The notes under the pieces were generated by a model, which was not told the DNA's origin, searched no databases, and saw only the letters and a program-made list of their open reading frames with translations. Source: Lachnospiraceae bacterium (GTDB lineage: Bacteria; Bacillota; Clostridia; Lachnospirales; Lachnospiraceae). Taken from it: 64,000 nucleotides of DNA. This document shows, one piece after another, positions 24,768 through 33,736 of this stretch. The position numbers and the translations under genes are program-made. Where the stretch lies: contig CABJAW010000007.1 of NCBI GenBank assembly GCA_902363665.1, positions 62,001 through 126,000 of the forward strand, written 5' to 3'. Each line of letters begins with the position of its first letter. The stretch's first letter is position 1.

Positions 24768-24919
24768 ATGCAGTTTTTCACTTCCGCGATCACCACTTTG
24801 CAGACGCTGGTTGTTGCTCTGGGCGCTGGCCTGGGCGTGTGGGGCGTTGTCAATCTCCTGGAGGGGTACGGCAGCGATAATCCCGGCTCCAAAAGCCAGG
24901 GTATGAAGCAGTTCATGGC
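24768..24919 (+). pseudogene. 5' part of the Maff2-family small membrane protein gene (split by a 10.8-kb element)
   Basis: MQFFTSAITTLQTLVVALGA followed by GLGVWGVVNLLEGYGSDNPG matches the Maff2 family, a small two-helix protein found between the coupling protein and VirB6 genes of Tn1549-type ICEs. The frame breaks after KQFMA at TCATGGC (24913-24919). Joining it to 35716 gives a 70-residue protein with the second membrane helix GGGIILLGTTLIPLLSGLF. The truncated form would lack that helix. Confidence 0.85.
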
Positions 24920-25083
24920 TAATTAGTTGGAACAAAAAACGAAAGGAAAAGCACAATCCAGACGGTATCAGCGGCAGGCTACAAGAATAAATTGTGATTT
25001 CACAAGATTGGTGCTATAATAAGAGAAAAGTTCCTGCCGGGGCAGCCGCCCCGGTGGTATAGATAGAAAGGCAGGAAAACAAT

Positions 25084-25356
25084 ATGCACATCAGCTATAA
25101 GCCACTCTGGCACACACTGTTAGAGCGTGATATGAGAAAAGAGGATTTAAGGCTTGCCGCTGGTATGACAACAAATATGATTGCCAACATGAGCAAAGAG
25201 GGAAAGCACATCAGCATGGATACATTAGCCCGTATCTGCGAAACGCTGAATTGTGAGATTACCGATGTGATTGAGTTAGTACCAGACGAGCCTGCTTCCA
25301 CAGGAGGTAAGGAACATGAGCGAATTGAAACCAAGAATAACGGAAAACGGAATTGA
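25084..25356 (+). CDS. Cro/CI-type HTH protein
   Basis: This 90-residue protein has an HTH_26-like domain: PLWHTLLERDMRKEDLRLAAGMTTNMIANMSKEGKHISMDTLARICETLNCEITDVIEL. The related protein at 62510 shares its start and the ISM-TL-RIC--LNC-I-D pattern. It is the first gene inside the left end and overlaps tnpV by 41 nt. It probably controls tnpV or excision. Confidence 0.75.
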   Translation: MHISYKPLWHTLLERDMRKEDLRLAAGMTTNMIANMSKEGKHISMDTLARICETLNCEITDVIELVPDEPASTGGKEHERIETKNNGKRN

Positions 25357-25693
25357 TTATATCCTTGTCGGAGATTATTACATCCCGGACTTGAAACTGC
25401 CGGAGGAACACCGCCCTATCGGAAAGTACGGACGGATGCACCGGGAATATTTAAGGGAAGTCCACCCAGCCAGATTGAATACATTGATACTGACCGGGGA
25501 ATTGTGGACATATCTTGCAGACCTGAACGAACAGGCACAGGAACGGTTAGACACCATCATGGAGCAGATGAAAACTGCCGAGGGCGTAACCGAGGAATTG
25601 AAGCGTACCCACCAAATGGAATGGGTGCAGCGTTGCAATAACATTCATAACCGGGCAGAAGAAATTGTTTTGCATGAGATGATTTATTCATAA
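25316..25693 (+). CDS. tnpV: TnpV family transposon-encoded protein
   Basis: This 125-residue TnpV has NGIDYILVGDYYIPDLKLPEEHRPIGKYGRMHREYL, LTGELWTYLADLNEQAQER and MEWVQRCNNIHNRAEEI. It is the third TnpV in the window and sits at the opposite end of its element from the recombinase, unlike the copy at 16534. Its function is unknown. The ATG at 25316 follows GGAGGTAAGGAAC. Confidence 0.8.
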   Translation: MSELKPRITENGIDYILVGDYYIPDLKLPEEHRPIGKYGRMHREYLREVHPARLNTLILTGELWTYLADLNEQAQERLDTIMEQMKTAEGVTEELKRTHQMEWVQRCNNIHNRAEEIVLHEMIYS

Positions 25694-25722
25694 CGGGAGC
25701 AATTAAATCGGAGGTATATAAG

Positions 25723-26685
25723 ATGATTGAAATTGTATTTGGTGAAAGTGCCTGTGGAAGTTTGAAAATTGCCCAAACTTACGGCAAGGGAAAGTATAGA
25801 GGAAGTGCTGTTTCAATATTTATGAGGCATGAAGACGGGAGTGTTCCATCTTCAGATGAAATGAAAAAAGCACAGCTTCAAGCACAGGAACAAGAACGCA
25901 TTGCTTGGGAGAATGCTATTCCATTGGGAGGCAAGAGCTGTGATGTTTATTGTTTTGATATGGCTCTTAGTGTGGGAGATATTTCTGATAATGGAATTGG
26001 CGAACAGCGGAAAAATGTTTTCAAGAAAATGCTGTCTGTCTGCTTTGTAGAGGATTTAGATTATCAGGTTGAAGAAAAAATACAGAAAATTAAAACTACA
26101 TTGACCTCAGTGATTGAACGATATGTAGCTGGGGAAGAAATTCGCATTTGGTATAGCTATAATCCAGATGAGCTTTGTGGTATGTATTGGCTTATGAAAC
26201 AACTTCAACCCTTAAACTGCCAGACAACAATTTATTTGGTTAAGTTACCTACATGGGAATATGGAAAAGAAAATACTATGACATCCAAAATAGCATGGGG
26301 CGAGGTCTCTCCTGGCGAATGGGGAAACTATATAACTCTACAAGAGAAAGCTAATCCTGTATTTCTTTCAGCTTGTGCTATGAAATGGAATCAACTTCAA
26401 AATGAAAATGCACCTTTGCGTGCAATGTTAAATGGTAAATTGCAAAGCGTTTCAGAAGATATATATGATAGTTTCATTCTTCGTGAAATTGCGGAACAGC
26501 CAGAGCAATTCAAAATGGCTATTGTCATAGGTAATGTTTTAGGAAAATATCAACTTGGAATTAGTGATGTATGGATTTCCAATCGCATTGATAAAATGCT
26601 TGAAGATGGTGTGTTGGAAATTATACAGGACGCACCAAAGGGAGAAACAAATTATCGCCGAATATTAAGAAAACGAATGAAGTAA
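25723..26685 (+). CDS. DUF1835/DUF3658-like protein
   Basis: This 320-residue soluble protein begins MIEIVFGESACGSLKIAQTY, typical of DUF1835 proteins. It contains IWYSYNPDELCGMYWLMKQL and a C-terminal winged-helix-like part (ISNRIDKMLEDGVLEIIQ) matching DUF3658. The biochemical role of this pair is unknown. It looks like cargo, being flanked by tnpV and a convergent regulator gene. Codon use is more AT-rich than the transfer genes of this element. Confidence 0.6.
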   Translation: MIEIVFGESACGSLKIAQTYGKGKYRGSAVSIFMRHEDGSVPSSDEMKKAQLQAQEQERIAWENAIPLGGKSCDVYCFDMALSVGDISDNGIGEQRKNVFKKMLSVCFVEDLDYQVEEKIQKIKTTLTSVIERYVAGEEIRIWYSYNPDELCGMYWLMKQLQPLNCQTTIYLVKLPTWEYGKENTMTSKIAWGEVSPGEWGNYITLQEKANPVFLSACAMKWNQLQNENAPLRAMLNGKLQSVSEDIYDSFILREIAEQPEQFKMAIVIGNVLGKYQLGISDVWISNRIDKMLEDGVLEIIQDAPKGETNYRRILRKRMK

Positions 26686-26746
26686 TAACCACAGCACAAA
26701 CCGCTGCTACATGGAATCCAACAAACCATGCAACAGCGGTTTTCCT

Positions 26747-27553
26747 TTACCGTTTTTTCCTCTGGTTGATAGGCGTTCCCGTTTTCTTTGATTTTTGGAG
26801 AATCCGAATAAGCCAGCGAAATTCTTCATCTGACAGATTTTTATAGTTGATACCGAGCTGCTTGCAGTAAAGCACTGCCAGTTTTTCCAAACGGCTGCCC
26901 TTGAAATTTTCGACCGCTTCCAGATTTTCTTTCAGTTCATTGGCAACAGTGGTCTGGGGCGCACTCTCACTATCCTTTTTATGGGTTTCCCGAATATCCC
27001 GGATAATCAGGTTTAGGTCATCCAGAACCATGTGGCTGAAATATTCATCATCACTGATATGGGCGGCTTGCAGCACTTTCAAATGTGGGTCATCTTCGCC
27101 AGGGCGATACCGTTCTATGATTTCATGTCGGACAGTATCGACAAGGGTGTTGAGGTTTTGAATCTGCATGGTGGCAATCCCATCCACATAAATCTCAATG
27201 TCCGCAAGAAACTTGATAAAGTCCTTATGGGTGGCAAGTTCGCAGAGCAGACGGTTGTTGATCCGACCGCTTTTCAGAAGTGCAACCATTTCATCGTTCA
27301 AATGCAGCTCCGTCAGTGGCGTGTTGATCTGCTCCCTGTTCTCTGTCCGGCACAGCAGATAATCGACGGAAACCCCATAGAAGTCTGCCAGCGTGATAAG
27401 GTTGCCATGATTGATTTCCTTAAAATCTTCTTTTTCATAACTGCCAAGGGCTGATTTAGAAATACCCGTTAGTTTTGATAGTTCTTCCAGATTTAAGCCT
27501 TTGTCCTTGCGGAGTTCCCAAAGGCGTTCCTGTATGCTTGTTGCTCCTTTCAT
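26747..27553 (-). CDS. XRE-family transcriptional regulator
   Basis: This 268-residue protein has an N-terminal HTH (IQERLWELRKDKGLNLEELSKLTGISKSALGSYEKEDFKEI). A long helical region follows and then a C-terminal segment (GINYKNLSDEEFRWLIRILQKSKKTG). The start ATG (complement of 27551-27553) lies about 10 nt after AAAGGAG. It faces the DUF1835 gene and reads away from the replication/transfer genes, so it may repress a promoter in the 27554-28036 gap. Confidence 0.75.
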   Translation of the reverse strand: MKGATSIQERLWELRKDKGLNLEELSKLTGISKSALGSYEKEDFKEINHGNLITLADFYGVSVDYLLCRTENREQINTPLTELHLNDEMVALLKSGRINNRLLCELATHKDFIKFLADIEIYVDGIATMQIQNLNTLVDTVRHEIIERYRPGEDDPHLKVLQAAHISDDEYFSHMVLDDLNLIIRDIRETHKKDSESAPQTTVANELKENLEAVENFKGSRLEKLAVLYCKQLGINYKNLSDEEFRWLIRILQKSKKTGTPINQRKKR

Positions 27554-28036
27554 GGGCACACGCTCCTTTCCAACGGTTTCATTGCTGCCGCTTATCTGGA
27601 TTATATCACACTTTCCGTAATCGTGGAAATTTCTGATTTTTACCCTTAATTCCTACTTTGTGGACATACGGCACAGGGCACAAAAATGTTCTATGATACA
27701 GGTAGTTCATCGATGGATTATTCCAATCGAATGACCAGCCTGTGTGGGATATGCTTCCCCGGCGATGTAGCGCCATGAATTTTGGCAGGGATATGGAGGA
27801 ACCCTGACCAAAACGAGCGTACCAAAGGGAGCGATACGCCGCTGTGAGATTCAGGGGAGGAACGACACCGGGGAGAACTGGCGAACTGACACCGAAATGA
27901 TACCGAAACACAACAATCTGATAGGGGGACAGTCTACCCTATCGCTGATACTTCGGGAGATTTTAAGCGGCTCTATGGCTGTAATTTTACCGAAAATCGC
28001 CCCGAAACCATACACTAAAACGGGAGGAAGCGCAAT
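27554..28036. other. Non-coding region between regulator and RepA-like operon
   Basis: I see no gene in these 483 nt. The region is rich in ACCGAAA/CACCG-type short repeats (27880-27910, 28000-28010). It has a near-palindrome GATAGGGGGACAGTCTACCCTATC around 27920-27940 that could be an operator or leader for the genes starting at 28037. Confidence 0.4.
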
Positions 28037-28225
28037 ATGCCGAGAATGAGCAAAAAGAGGAAGTATGAGCTTTCCTTTTACCTCAATGACCGGGGGCGTG
28101 TCACTTACAACGAATTATGCCGGAAATGCCAGCATGGGTGCAAGCAGAGCTTCCGGGCGGTTGTGATTGACTGCCCCTGTTATTTATCCAAACGAGCAAA
28201 GAAAAAGGAGGAACACACAGAATGA
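28037..28225 (+). CDS. Small cysteine-rich basic protein
   Basis: This 62-residue protein, MPRMSKKRKYELSFYLNDRG then RVTYNELCRKCQHGCKQSFR and AVVIDCPCYLSKRAKKKEEH, has CRKCQHGC plus CPC, suggesting one zinc site. It is very basic and so likely binds nucleic acid. It overlaps the next gene by 4 nt and follows GGGAGGAAGCGCAAT. Function unknown. Confidence 0.6.
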   Translation: MPRMSKKRKYELSFYLNDRGRVTYNELCRKCQHGCKQSFRAVVIDCPCYLSKRAKKKEEHTE

Positions 28226-28563
28226 ATTTTGAATTTATGACGATAGACACACCATTGCCGCCCTGTATGCCTTTTCCCAGAGCGTTGACAGGATTTCCAG
28301 TCAGCAGCACCGCAAAGGTCATGTACTGCCGGATGCTGGACGCTATGCTCTCCAAAGGGCAGGAGGACGAGAACGGAATCCTCTTTGTCTGCTTCCCTGT
28401 CACAGCCATTGCCGCAGTCCTGTCCCGCAGCTCCATGACGGTCAAGCGTTCTCTGAATGAACTGGAAACTGCCGGACTTATCATGCGGGTGCGTCAGGGC
28501 ATTGGAGAACCAAACCGGATTTATGTGCTGATACCGGGAAAGGAGGACGCTGCCCTTGCCTGA
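28222..28563 (+). CDS. RepA_N-like winged-helix replication or regulatory protein
   Basis: This 113-residue protein has a winged-helix pattern (AKVMYCRMLDAMLSKGQEDENGILFVCFPVTAIAAVLSRSSMTVKRSLNELETAGLIMRVRQGIGEPNRIYVLIP). It resembles the replication initiator A N-terminal domain and is short for a full initiator. It lies in a tight operon with the Cys-rich and DUF3847 proteins, just upstream of the candidate oriT. It may be a replication or plasmid-control protein. Confidence 0.65.
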   Translation: MNFEFMTIDTPLPPCMPFPRALTGFPVSSTAKVMYCRMLDAMLSKGQEDENGILFVCFPVTAIAAVLSRSSMTVKRSLNELETAGLIMRVRQGIGEPNRIYVLIPGKEDAALA

Positions 28564-28852
28564 TACCTCAAAGCTGGAAAAACTCAATCGGGAGTTGGAA
28601 AAAAGCGAAAAGAAACTGCGGAAAGCCATCAATGATGAAAAGGCATTGCAGCACCAGTTGAAACAGCTTACCCGAAAGGAACGGACGCACCGGCTCTGTA
28701 CCCGTGGCGGTATGCTGGAAAGTTTTCTGCAAGAGCCGGAACGCCTGACAGATGATGATGTCATGCTGTTGTTGAAACTCATTTTTCACAGACAGGACAC
28801 GCAGGAACTATTGAAAAAACTGCTGGAACGGGAGATGCCGGAACCCCCTTAG
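28556..28852 (+). CDS. DUF3847 family protein
   Basis: This 98-residue protein starts at TTG 28556. It has a coiled-coil first half (KLEKLNRELEKSEKKLRKAINDEKALQHQLKQL), the block RKERTHRLCTRGGMLES and a C-terminal helix. DUF3847 proteins accompany MobA/MobL relaxases and may be relaxosome accessories. A homolog sits directly before the relaxase at 63050, supporting that link. Confidence 0.72.
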   Translation: MPDTSKLEKLNRELEKSEKKLRKAINDEKALQHQLKQLTRKERTHRLCTRGGMLESFLQEPERLTDDDVMLLLKLIFHRQDTQELLKKLLEREMPEPP

Positions 28853-28862
28853 TTTACTAAGG

Positions 28863-28901
28863 GCGCAATTATACACCACCCAAAGGTTGGTGCATTGCGT
28901 T
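28863..28901. other. Candidate oriT of the 10.8-kb element
   Basis: GCGCAATTATACACCACC is followed by AAAGGTTGGTGCATTGCG: a stem CACCA/TGGTG flanked by GCGCAATTATA and ATTGCG. The layout matches 62756-62797 next to another DUF3847/MobL pair, where GCGCACTTCTATACAGGCA and TGCCTGTATCGTGCG flank a similar stem. The region 28853-29234 is otherwise non-coding. Confidence 0.55.
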
Positions 28902-29234
28902 CTCCGAAGGCTCCTCGCCGGAGGGCTGTGATTTTCCGCAGTCATGGTCTGCTCCAAATCATACAGGGGACGCTACGCTTCCCCTGCGCTGGCTGTCGCC
29001 AGCTACCCTTTTGTGGACTTGCCGCCCGGAAACACCTTGCGCTGCAAGCTGTTCCCGTCCAGCAAGTTTTATCAGTCGAGCTATCCTTATCTACGGTAAT
29101 TTAGTATAATAAGGTCAAAAAACAGAACGCTATCATTGTGCAACCGATATGCAACTGATAATTGCTTGATAGTTGGTGGTAGCAACACGGTAATTCAGAT
29201 AGAATAAAGCCAACAAAGAAAGGAGGTCATCCAA

Positions 29235-29348
29235 ATGTTAGTAAACATCATTATGATTGTAGTCGGAATAGTTTTCTCATGTATCTTTGTCGGCTTGCTT
29301 ATCCTTGTTATTCGTGCATTGCTTAAATATATCCGTACAGAGAAATGA
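29235..29348 (+). CDS. 37-residue single-helix membrane peptide
   Basis: MLVNIIMIVVGIVFSCIFVG then LLILVIRALLKYIRTEK follows AAAGGAGGTCATCCAA. It is almost the same as the membrane anchor of the next gene (KVTVFMIIVGIIFLCIFVGL, LTLIVRALLKYI), so it looks like a partial duplication that kept only the anchor. It may interact with that anchor in the membrane. It is too short for most gene finders. Confidence 0.55.
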   Translation: MLVNIIMIVVGIVFSCIFVGLLILVIRALLKYIRTEK

Positions 29349-29377
29349 AGCCAACAGCAACATTAGGAGGTGGTCAA

Positions 29378-29716
29378 ATGAAAGTAACCGTATTTATGAT
29401 AATCGTTGGAATAATTTTCTTATGTATCTTTGTTGGTTTGCTTACCCTTATTGTTCGTGCATTACTCAAATATATCCATTCAAAAGATGTACGGCAGGAA
29501 AAATCCGTAGTGAGGAAATCGTTGGGTGAAGCACTCAAAGTACACAGAACACAGTGCAAAATGACGCAGGAATTTGTTGCTGAAACGATTGGTGTTAGCA
29601 GGCAGGCTGTTTCAAAATGGGAAAATGGAACATCCGACCCTTCCACATCAAATCTTTTTGCACTTGCAAAACTTTACGGTATTTCTGTTGAAGAATTACT
29701 AAAAGAAGTTGAATAA
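29378..29716 (+). CDS. Membrane-anchored XRE regulator
   Basis: This 112-residue protein has an N-terminal membrane helix (about 4-32) followed by an HTH_3 domain (ALKVHRTQCKMTQEFVAETIGVSRQAVSKWENGTSDPSTSNLFALAKLYGISVEELL). The order is the reverse of the regulator at 22802, where the helices are C-terminal. The ATG at 29378 follows AGGAGGTGGTCAA. It may couple a membrane signal to control of the relaxase operon downstream. Confidence 0.75.
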   Translation: MKVTVFMIIVGIIFLCIFVGLLTLIVRALLKYIHSKDVRQEKSVVRKSLGEALKVHRTQCKMTQEFVAETIGVSRQAVSKWENGTSDPSTSNLFALAKLYGISVEELLKEVE

Positions 29717-29902
29717 TCTTCATGCAGATATTTTATTTCATCATCGGGCCACCCTGACCCGAACTTTCAAAACTGAATACCAGCCGCCCACCGGCGGCAC
29801 CACCGAGCAGGAAATCTGAAAAGGTCTCCTGCTTTTTTTCTGCCCCAAATGAGGTGGTAAAACGCCACCCCATCCACCAATTACCGAAAGGAGGGACACG
29901 AA

Positions 29903-31477
29903 ATGCCCTGTCCACACAACGAAATCTCGATTGTGCAGCGAAGCCAACAGCAGTCTGCGGTTGCCGCCGCTGCCTACCAGAGCGGCGAAAAGCTGTTCTG
30001 TGGATACGATCAGGAAGTGAAGCACTACCCGGAAAAGCGTGGTATCGTCCACAATGAAATCTTGCTTCCGGCAAATGCCCCACGGTCGTATGCAGACCGC
30101 AATACTTTATGGAACGCCGCCGAAGCGGTGGAGAAGCAATGGAATTCCCAGCTTGCAAGGCGGTGGGTGCTTACCATCCCCAGAGAGATACCGCCCGACC
30201 AGTACGCCGCCCTTGTCCGGGATTTCTGCAATCAGCAGTTTGTTTCCAAAGGAATGTGCGTGGATTTTGCCATCCATGACAAAGGGGACGGAAACCCTCA
30301 CGCTCATGTCATGCTGACTATGCGGGCAATGGATGAACATGGGAAATGGCTTCCCAAGAGCCGCAAGGTTTATGACCTTGACGAGAACGGGGAACGGATA
30401 AAACTTCCGTCCGGCAGATGGAAAAGTCACAAGGAAGATACGGTTGACTGGAACGACCGCAAGTATTGTGAAATCTGGCGGCATGAATGGGAGATCATCC
30501 AGAACCGCTATCTGGAAGCCAACAACCGCCCGGAGCGGGTGGATCTCCGTTCTTATGAAAGACAGGGGCTTGATATTATCCCTACCGTCCATGAGGGTGC
30601 TGCTGTCCGGCAGATGGAAAAGCGAGGGATTCAGACCAACATCGGAAATCTGAACCGGGAAATCAAAGCCGCCAACAGCCTGATGAAGTCTATCCGGCAG
30701 CTTATTAAAAATCTCAAAGGCTGGATTATCGAGCTTAGTGAAAAACGAAAAGAACTGCTTGCGGAAAAAGCTGCGGAGGAAGCGGTATTTCTTCCCAATC
30801 TGTTGATGAAGTACATGGAGGTACGAAAGGCAGAACGGAGCGACTGGACACGGGCGGGACAAAACCGTGGAACTTCCAAAGACTTAAAGGCAGTCAGCGA
30901 AGCCCTGTCCTATCTTCAGAGAAAGGGACTTTCCACCGTGGAGGATTTGGAAAACTTTATAGAAACGTCCGGGAAATCTGCCGCCGACTACCGAAAGCAG
31001 ATGAAGCCAAAGGAAACCCGCAGCAACGTGATTGACGCTATCCTTGCCGCCCGGACGGACTGTAAGGAATGTAAGCCCGTTTATGAGAAATACCAGAAGA
31101 TATTTTTCAAGAAAACTAAGGAAAAATTCAAGCTGGAACACCCGGAGGTTGCCCGGTTTGAGAAAGCCAGTGCCTACCTTGCCAAGCACCCGGATGATAA
31201 GGACAGCACGAAAAAGGAGCTTTTGCAGGAACAGGCGAAGCTTGTGGGCGAAATCGCAGACTTGAAAGTACCGTTGACCGAGGTGCAGGAAGATTTGAAG
31301 AAGCTGCGGGACATCCGCTACTGGGTACGGAAAGCCACACCCGGCACAGAGGAAAGCAAAGAGCCGCCCAAGAAGCAGCCCCTCAAAGAAGTCTTGCAGG
31401 ATAAGGCTGACGAGAAGAAAGCACAGAAAAACGCCCCGGCGCAGACGAAACACAAACAACAGGATATGGAACTTTAA
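29903..31477 (+). CDS. mobL: MobA/MobL-family relaxase
   Basis: This 524-residue protein has an N-terminal relaxase domain: SIVQRSQQQSAVAAAAYQSGEKL, LTIPREIPPDQYAALVRDFC and the histidine motif GNPHAHVMLTMR (HAHV about 133-136). The catalytic Tyr is probably early, in the AAYQSG segment. The C-terminal half is helical and Lys/Glu-rich. It should nick the candidate oriT at 28863 and be mobilised through an ICE mating channel. GAAAGGAGGGACACGAA precedes the ATG. Confidence 0.87.
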   Translation: MPCPHNEISIVQRSQQQSAVAAAAYQSGEKLFCGYDQEVKHYPEKRGIVHNEILLPANAPRSYADRNTLWNAAEAVEKQWNSQLARRWVLTIPREIPPDQYAALVRDFCNQQFVSKGMCVDFAIHDKGDGNPHAHVMLTMRAMDEHGKWLPKSRKVYDLDENGERIKLPSGRWKSHKEDTVDWNDRKYCEIWRHEWEIIQNRYLEANNRPERVDLRSYERQGLDIIPTVHEGAAVRQMEKRGIQTNIGNLNREIKAANSLMKSIRQLIKNLKGWIIELSEKRKELLAEKAAEEAVFLPNLLMKYMEVRKAERSDWTRAGQNRGTSKDLKAVSEALSYLQRKGLSTVEDLENFIETSGKSAADYRKQMKPKETRSNVIDAILAARTDCKECKPVYEKYQKIFFKKTKEKFKLEHPEVARFEKASAYLAKHPDDKDSTKKELLQEQAKLVGEIADLKVPLTEVQEDLKKLRDIRYWVRKATPGTEESKEPPKKQPLKEVLQDKADEKKAQKNAPAQTKHKQQDMEL

Positions 31478-31478
31478 C

Positions 31479-31523
31479 AGGCACTTGCCATTTTCAGATT
31501 GAGAATGATAAGTGCCTTTTCTT
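31479..31523 (+). terminator. Terminator after the relaxase gene
   Basis: AGGCACTT (about 31479-31487) pairs with AAGTGCCT (about 31510-31517), with extra pairing inside (TTTTC/GAGAA), followed by TTTCTTTTTT. Confidence 0.7.
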
Positions 31524-31543
31524 TTTTACAAGGAGGAATTGAT

Positions 31544-32188
31544 TTGAATGTATTTGAAGCTGTGAAGCAGTCCGTTACGACAAGACAGGCTGCGGAGCAT
31601 TACGGAATCCGGGTAAACAGAAACGGGATGGCTTGCTGCCCGTTCCACAACGATAAGACCCCCAGCATGAAGCTGGACAAGCGTTTCCACTGCTTCGGAT
31701 GTGGTGCAGATGGGGATGTGATTGATTTTGTAGCTGCCCTGTACGGGCTGGGGAAAAAGGAAGCCGCCGCACAGTTGGCGAGTGACTTCGGGCTTGCCTA
31801 TGAGGACTGGAAGCCACCGGGCAGGGCAAGGAAGCCCAAGCCCCGGCAGAAATCCCCGGAAGAACAGTTCCGGGAAGCAAAGGCACATTGCTTCCGTGTC
31901 CTTGCCGATTATCTACACCTCTTACGGGTATGGAAAACCGACTATGCCCCGCACTCCCCGGAGGAAGCGTTTCATCCCCGGTTCGTGGAAGCCTTGCAGA
32001 AGCAAGCCCATGTGGAATATCTGCTGGATGTGCTGCTGTTCGGGGAGACAGAGGAAAAAGCGGTTTTGATTATGGACTACGGAAAGGATGTGATACAGCT
32101 TGAACAGCGAATGGCAGAGCTTGCAGCCGCAGACGCAGCAAGAACTAAAAAACACCATGAACGCCATGCAGCCGCCCCAGAGCGTTGA
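31544..32188 (+). CDS. CHC2 zinc-finger (DnaG-type) primase-like protein
   Basis: This 214-residue protein starts at TTG 31544, 7 nt after AGGAGG. Its zinc ligands C32, H35, C50 and C53 are at the same positions as in the protein at 19694, and residues 1-70 are clearly homologous (VRQAAE/TRQAAE, HNDK-PSMK-D-R). There is no TOPRIM domain. It overlaps VapE by 89 nt, as in the sister element. Confidence 0.82.
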   Translation: MNVFEAVKQSVTTRQAAEHYGIRVNRNGMACCPFHNDKTPSMKLDKRFHCFGCGADGDVIDFVAALYGLGKKEAAAQLASDFGLAYEDWKPPGRARKPKPRQKSPEEQFREAKAHCFRVLADYLHLLRVWKTDYAPHSPEEAFHPRFVEALQKQAHVEYLLDVLLFGETEEKAVLIMDYGKDVIQLEQRMAELAAADAARTKKHHERHAAAPER

Positions 32189-33494
32189 GGAAGTAAAGGC
32201 AACTCTGGAAACCACCGAGAAAGGCGGCGTCCGCCAGAGCATACGGAACTGCCTGACCGTATTCCAGCGTGACCCTGTGCTTGCCGGGGCAATCGCCTAC
32301 AACATCCTGACCGACCGCAAGGACATCATAAAGCCCATCGGTTTTCACAGAGAAAGCACAGCCCTGACCGATACGGACATGAAGTATCTGCTTCTCTATC
32401 TGGAGGAAACCTACGGGCTTACCAGTGAGAAAAAGATTGAAACCGCCATCGGGATTGTGGCGAATGAGAATAAGTACCACCCCATCCGGGATTTTCTGAA
32501 CAGCCTTGCATGGGACGGGACTGAGCGCATCCGCTTCTGTCTGCGGCACTTTCTGGGAGCTGATGTGGACGATTACACCTATGAAGCCTTGAAGCTGTTC
32601 ATGCTGGGGGCGATTACAAGGGCATTTAAGCCCGGAAGCAAGTTTGAAATCATGCTGTGTCTGGTAGGCGGTCAGGGGGCTGGCAAATCCACCTTCTTCC
32701 GGCTGCTGGCAGTCCGGGACGAGTGGTTTTCCGATGATTTGCGGAAGCTGGACGATGATAACGTGTACCGCAAGCTGCAAGGTCACTGGATAATTGAAAT
32801 GTCGGAAATGATGGCAACCGCCAATGCCAAGAGCATTGAGGAAATCAAGTCCTTTCTAAGCCGCCAGAAAGAGGTTTACAAAATTCCCTATGAAACTCAC
32901 CCGGCAGACCGCCCCCGTCAATGCGTGTTCGGCGGCACTTCCAACGCCCTTGACTTTCTCCCCCTTGACCGTTCCGGCAACCGCCGATTTATCCCGGTCA
33001 TGGTGTACCCGGAGCAAGCCGAGGTTCACATTTTGGAGGACGAAGCCGCTTCCAGAGCCTATATCAGCCAGATGTGGGCGGAAGCAATGGAGATTTACCG
33101 AAGCGGCATGTTCAAGCTGTCATTCAGCCCAGCCATGCAGCGGTATCTCAAAGAACACCAGCGGGATTTTATGCCGGAGGACACCAAAGCCGGGATGATA
33201 CAGGCTTACCTTGATAAGTACACCGGGGAAACGGTCTGCTCCAAGCAGCTCTACAAGGAAGCCTTAAACCACACCTTTGATGAGCCGAAGCAATGGGAAA
33301 TCCGGGAAATCAACGAGATAATGAACCAGTGCATTACCGGGTGGAACTACTTTTCCAATCCGAGGATGTTTGCGGAATACGGCAGACAAAAGGGCTGGGA
33401 GCGTGAAATCCCGGCAACGGACACCGACAACCCGCCCGAAAAATCTATGGACGGTTTTGTGGAGGTCACAGAGCAGATGGAGCTTCCATTCTGA
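32100..33494 (+). CDS. VapE-like P-loop replication protein
   Basis: This 464-residue protein starts at TTG 32100. Its VapE domain has YHPIRDFLNSLAWDGTERI, Walker A VGGQGAGKST (about 188-197), HWIIEMSEM and RSGNRRFIPVMVY. It ends in VTEQMELPF, similar to the LELPFDLPD tail of the protein at 20262. The two VapE proteins are homologous over their length but clearly diverged, so the elements were acquired separately. An array of GTTGCCG repeats follows. Confidence 0.83.
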   Translation: MNSEWQSLQPQTQQELKNTMNAMQPPQSVEEVKATLETTEKGGVRQSIRNCLTVFQRDPVLAGAIAYNILTDRKDIIKPIGFHRESTALTDTDMKYLLLYLEETYGLTSEKKIETAIGIVANENKYHPIRDFLNSLAWDGTERIRFCLRHFLGADVDDYTYEALKLFMLGAITRAFKPGSKFEIMLCLVGGQGAGKSTFFRLLAVRDEWFSDDLRKLDDDNVYRKLQGHWIIEMSEMMATANAKSIEEIKSFLSRQKEVYKIPYETHPADRPRQCVFGGTSNALDFLPLDRSGNRRFIPVMVYPEQAEVHILEDEAASRAYISQMWAEAMEIYRSGMFKLSFSPAMQRYLKEHQRDFMPEDTKAGMIQAYLDKYTGETVCSKQLYKEALNHTFDEPKQWEIREINEIMNQCITGWNYFSNPRMFAEYGRQKGWEREIPATDTDNPPEKSMDGFVEVTEQMELPF

Positions 33495-33506
33495 AAATGA
33501 CAGCCC

Positions 33507-33691
33507 GTTGCCGACTTCGTTGCTATCCCGTTGCCGAGCCGGTTGCCGGGGAAAATCCCTTATTTCCGGGCTTTTTCCCTCTCTGACAACCAAAACAACA
33601 GAAAAATAAAAGAAAAGTATAAATAGTAATCAACGCCAGATTGAGATTGTTTGCAAGGTCTTTTGAAGCCCGTTGCCGGACTTCGTTGCCG
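33507..33691. repeat. Iteron-like GTTGCCG repeats after the VapE gene
   Basis: GTTGCCG occurs exactly at 33507-33513, 33530-33536, 33542-33548, 33672-33678 and 33685-33691, with an imperfect GTTGCTA at 33519. The larger unit CCCGTTGCCG-ACTTCGTTGC occurs at both ends of the array. Position and layout parallel the GTTGACA array behind the other VapE gene. Confidence 0.6.
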
Positions 33692-33736
33692 ACCGTTCTC
33701 TGTCTGGCTATTTTCATGTATGGAGGATAACTGCCT

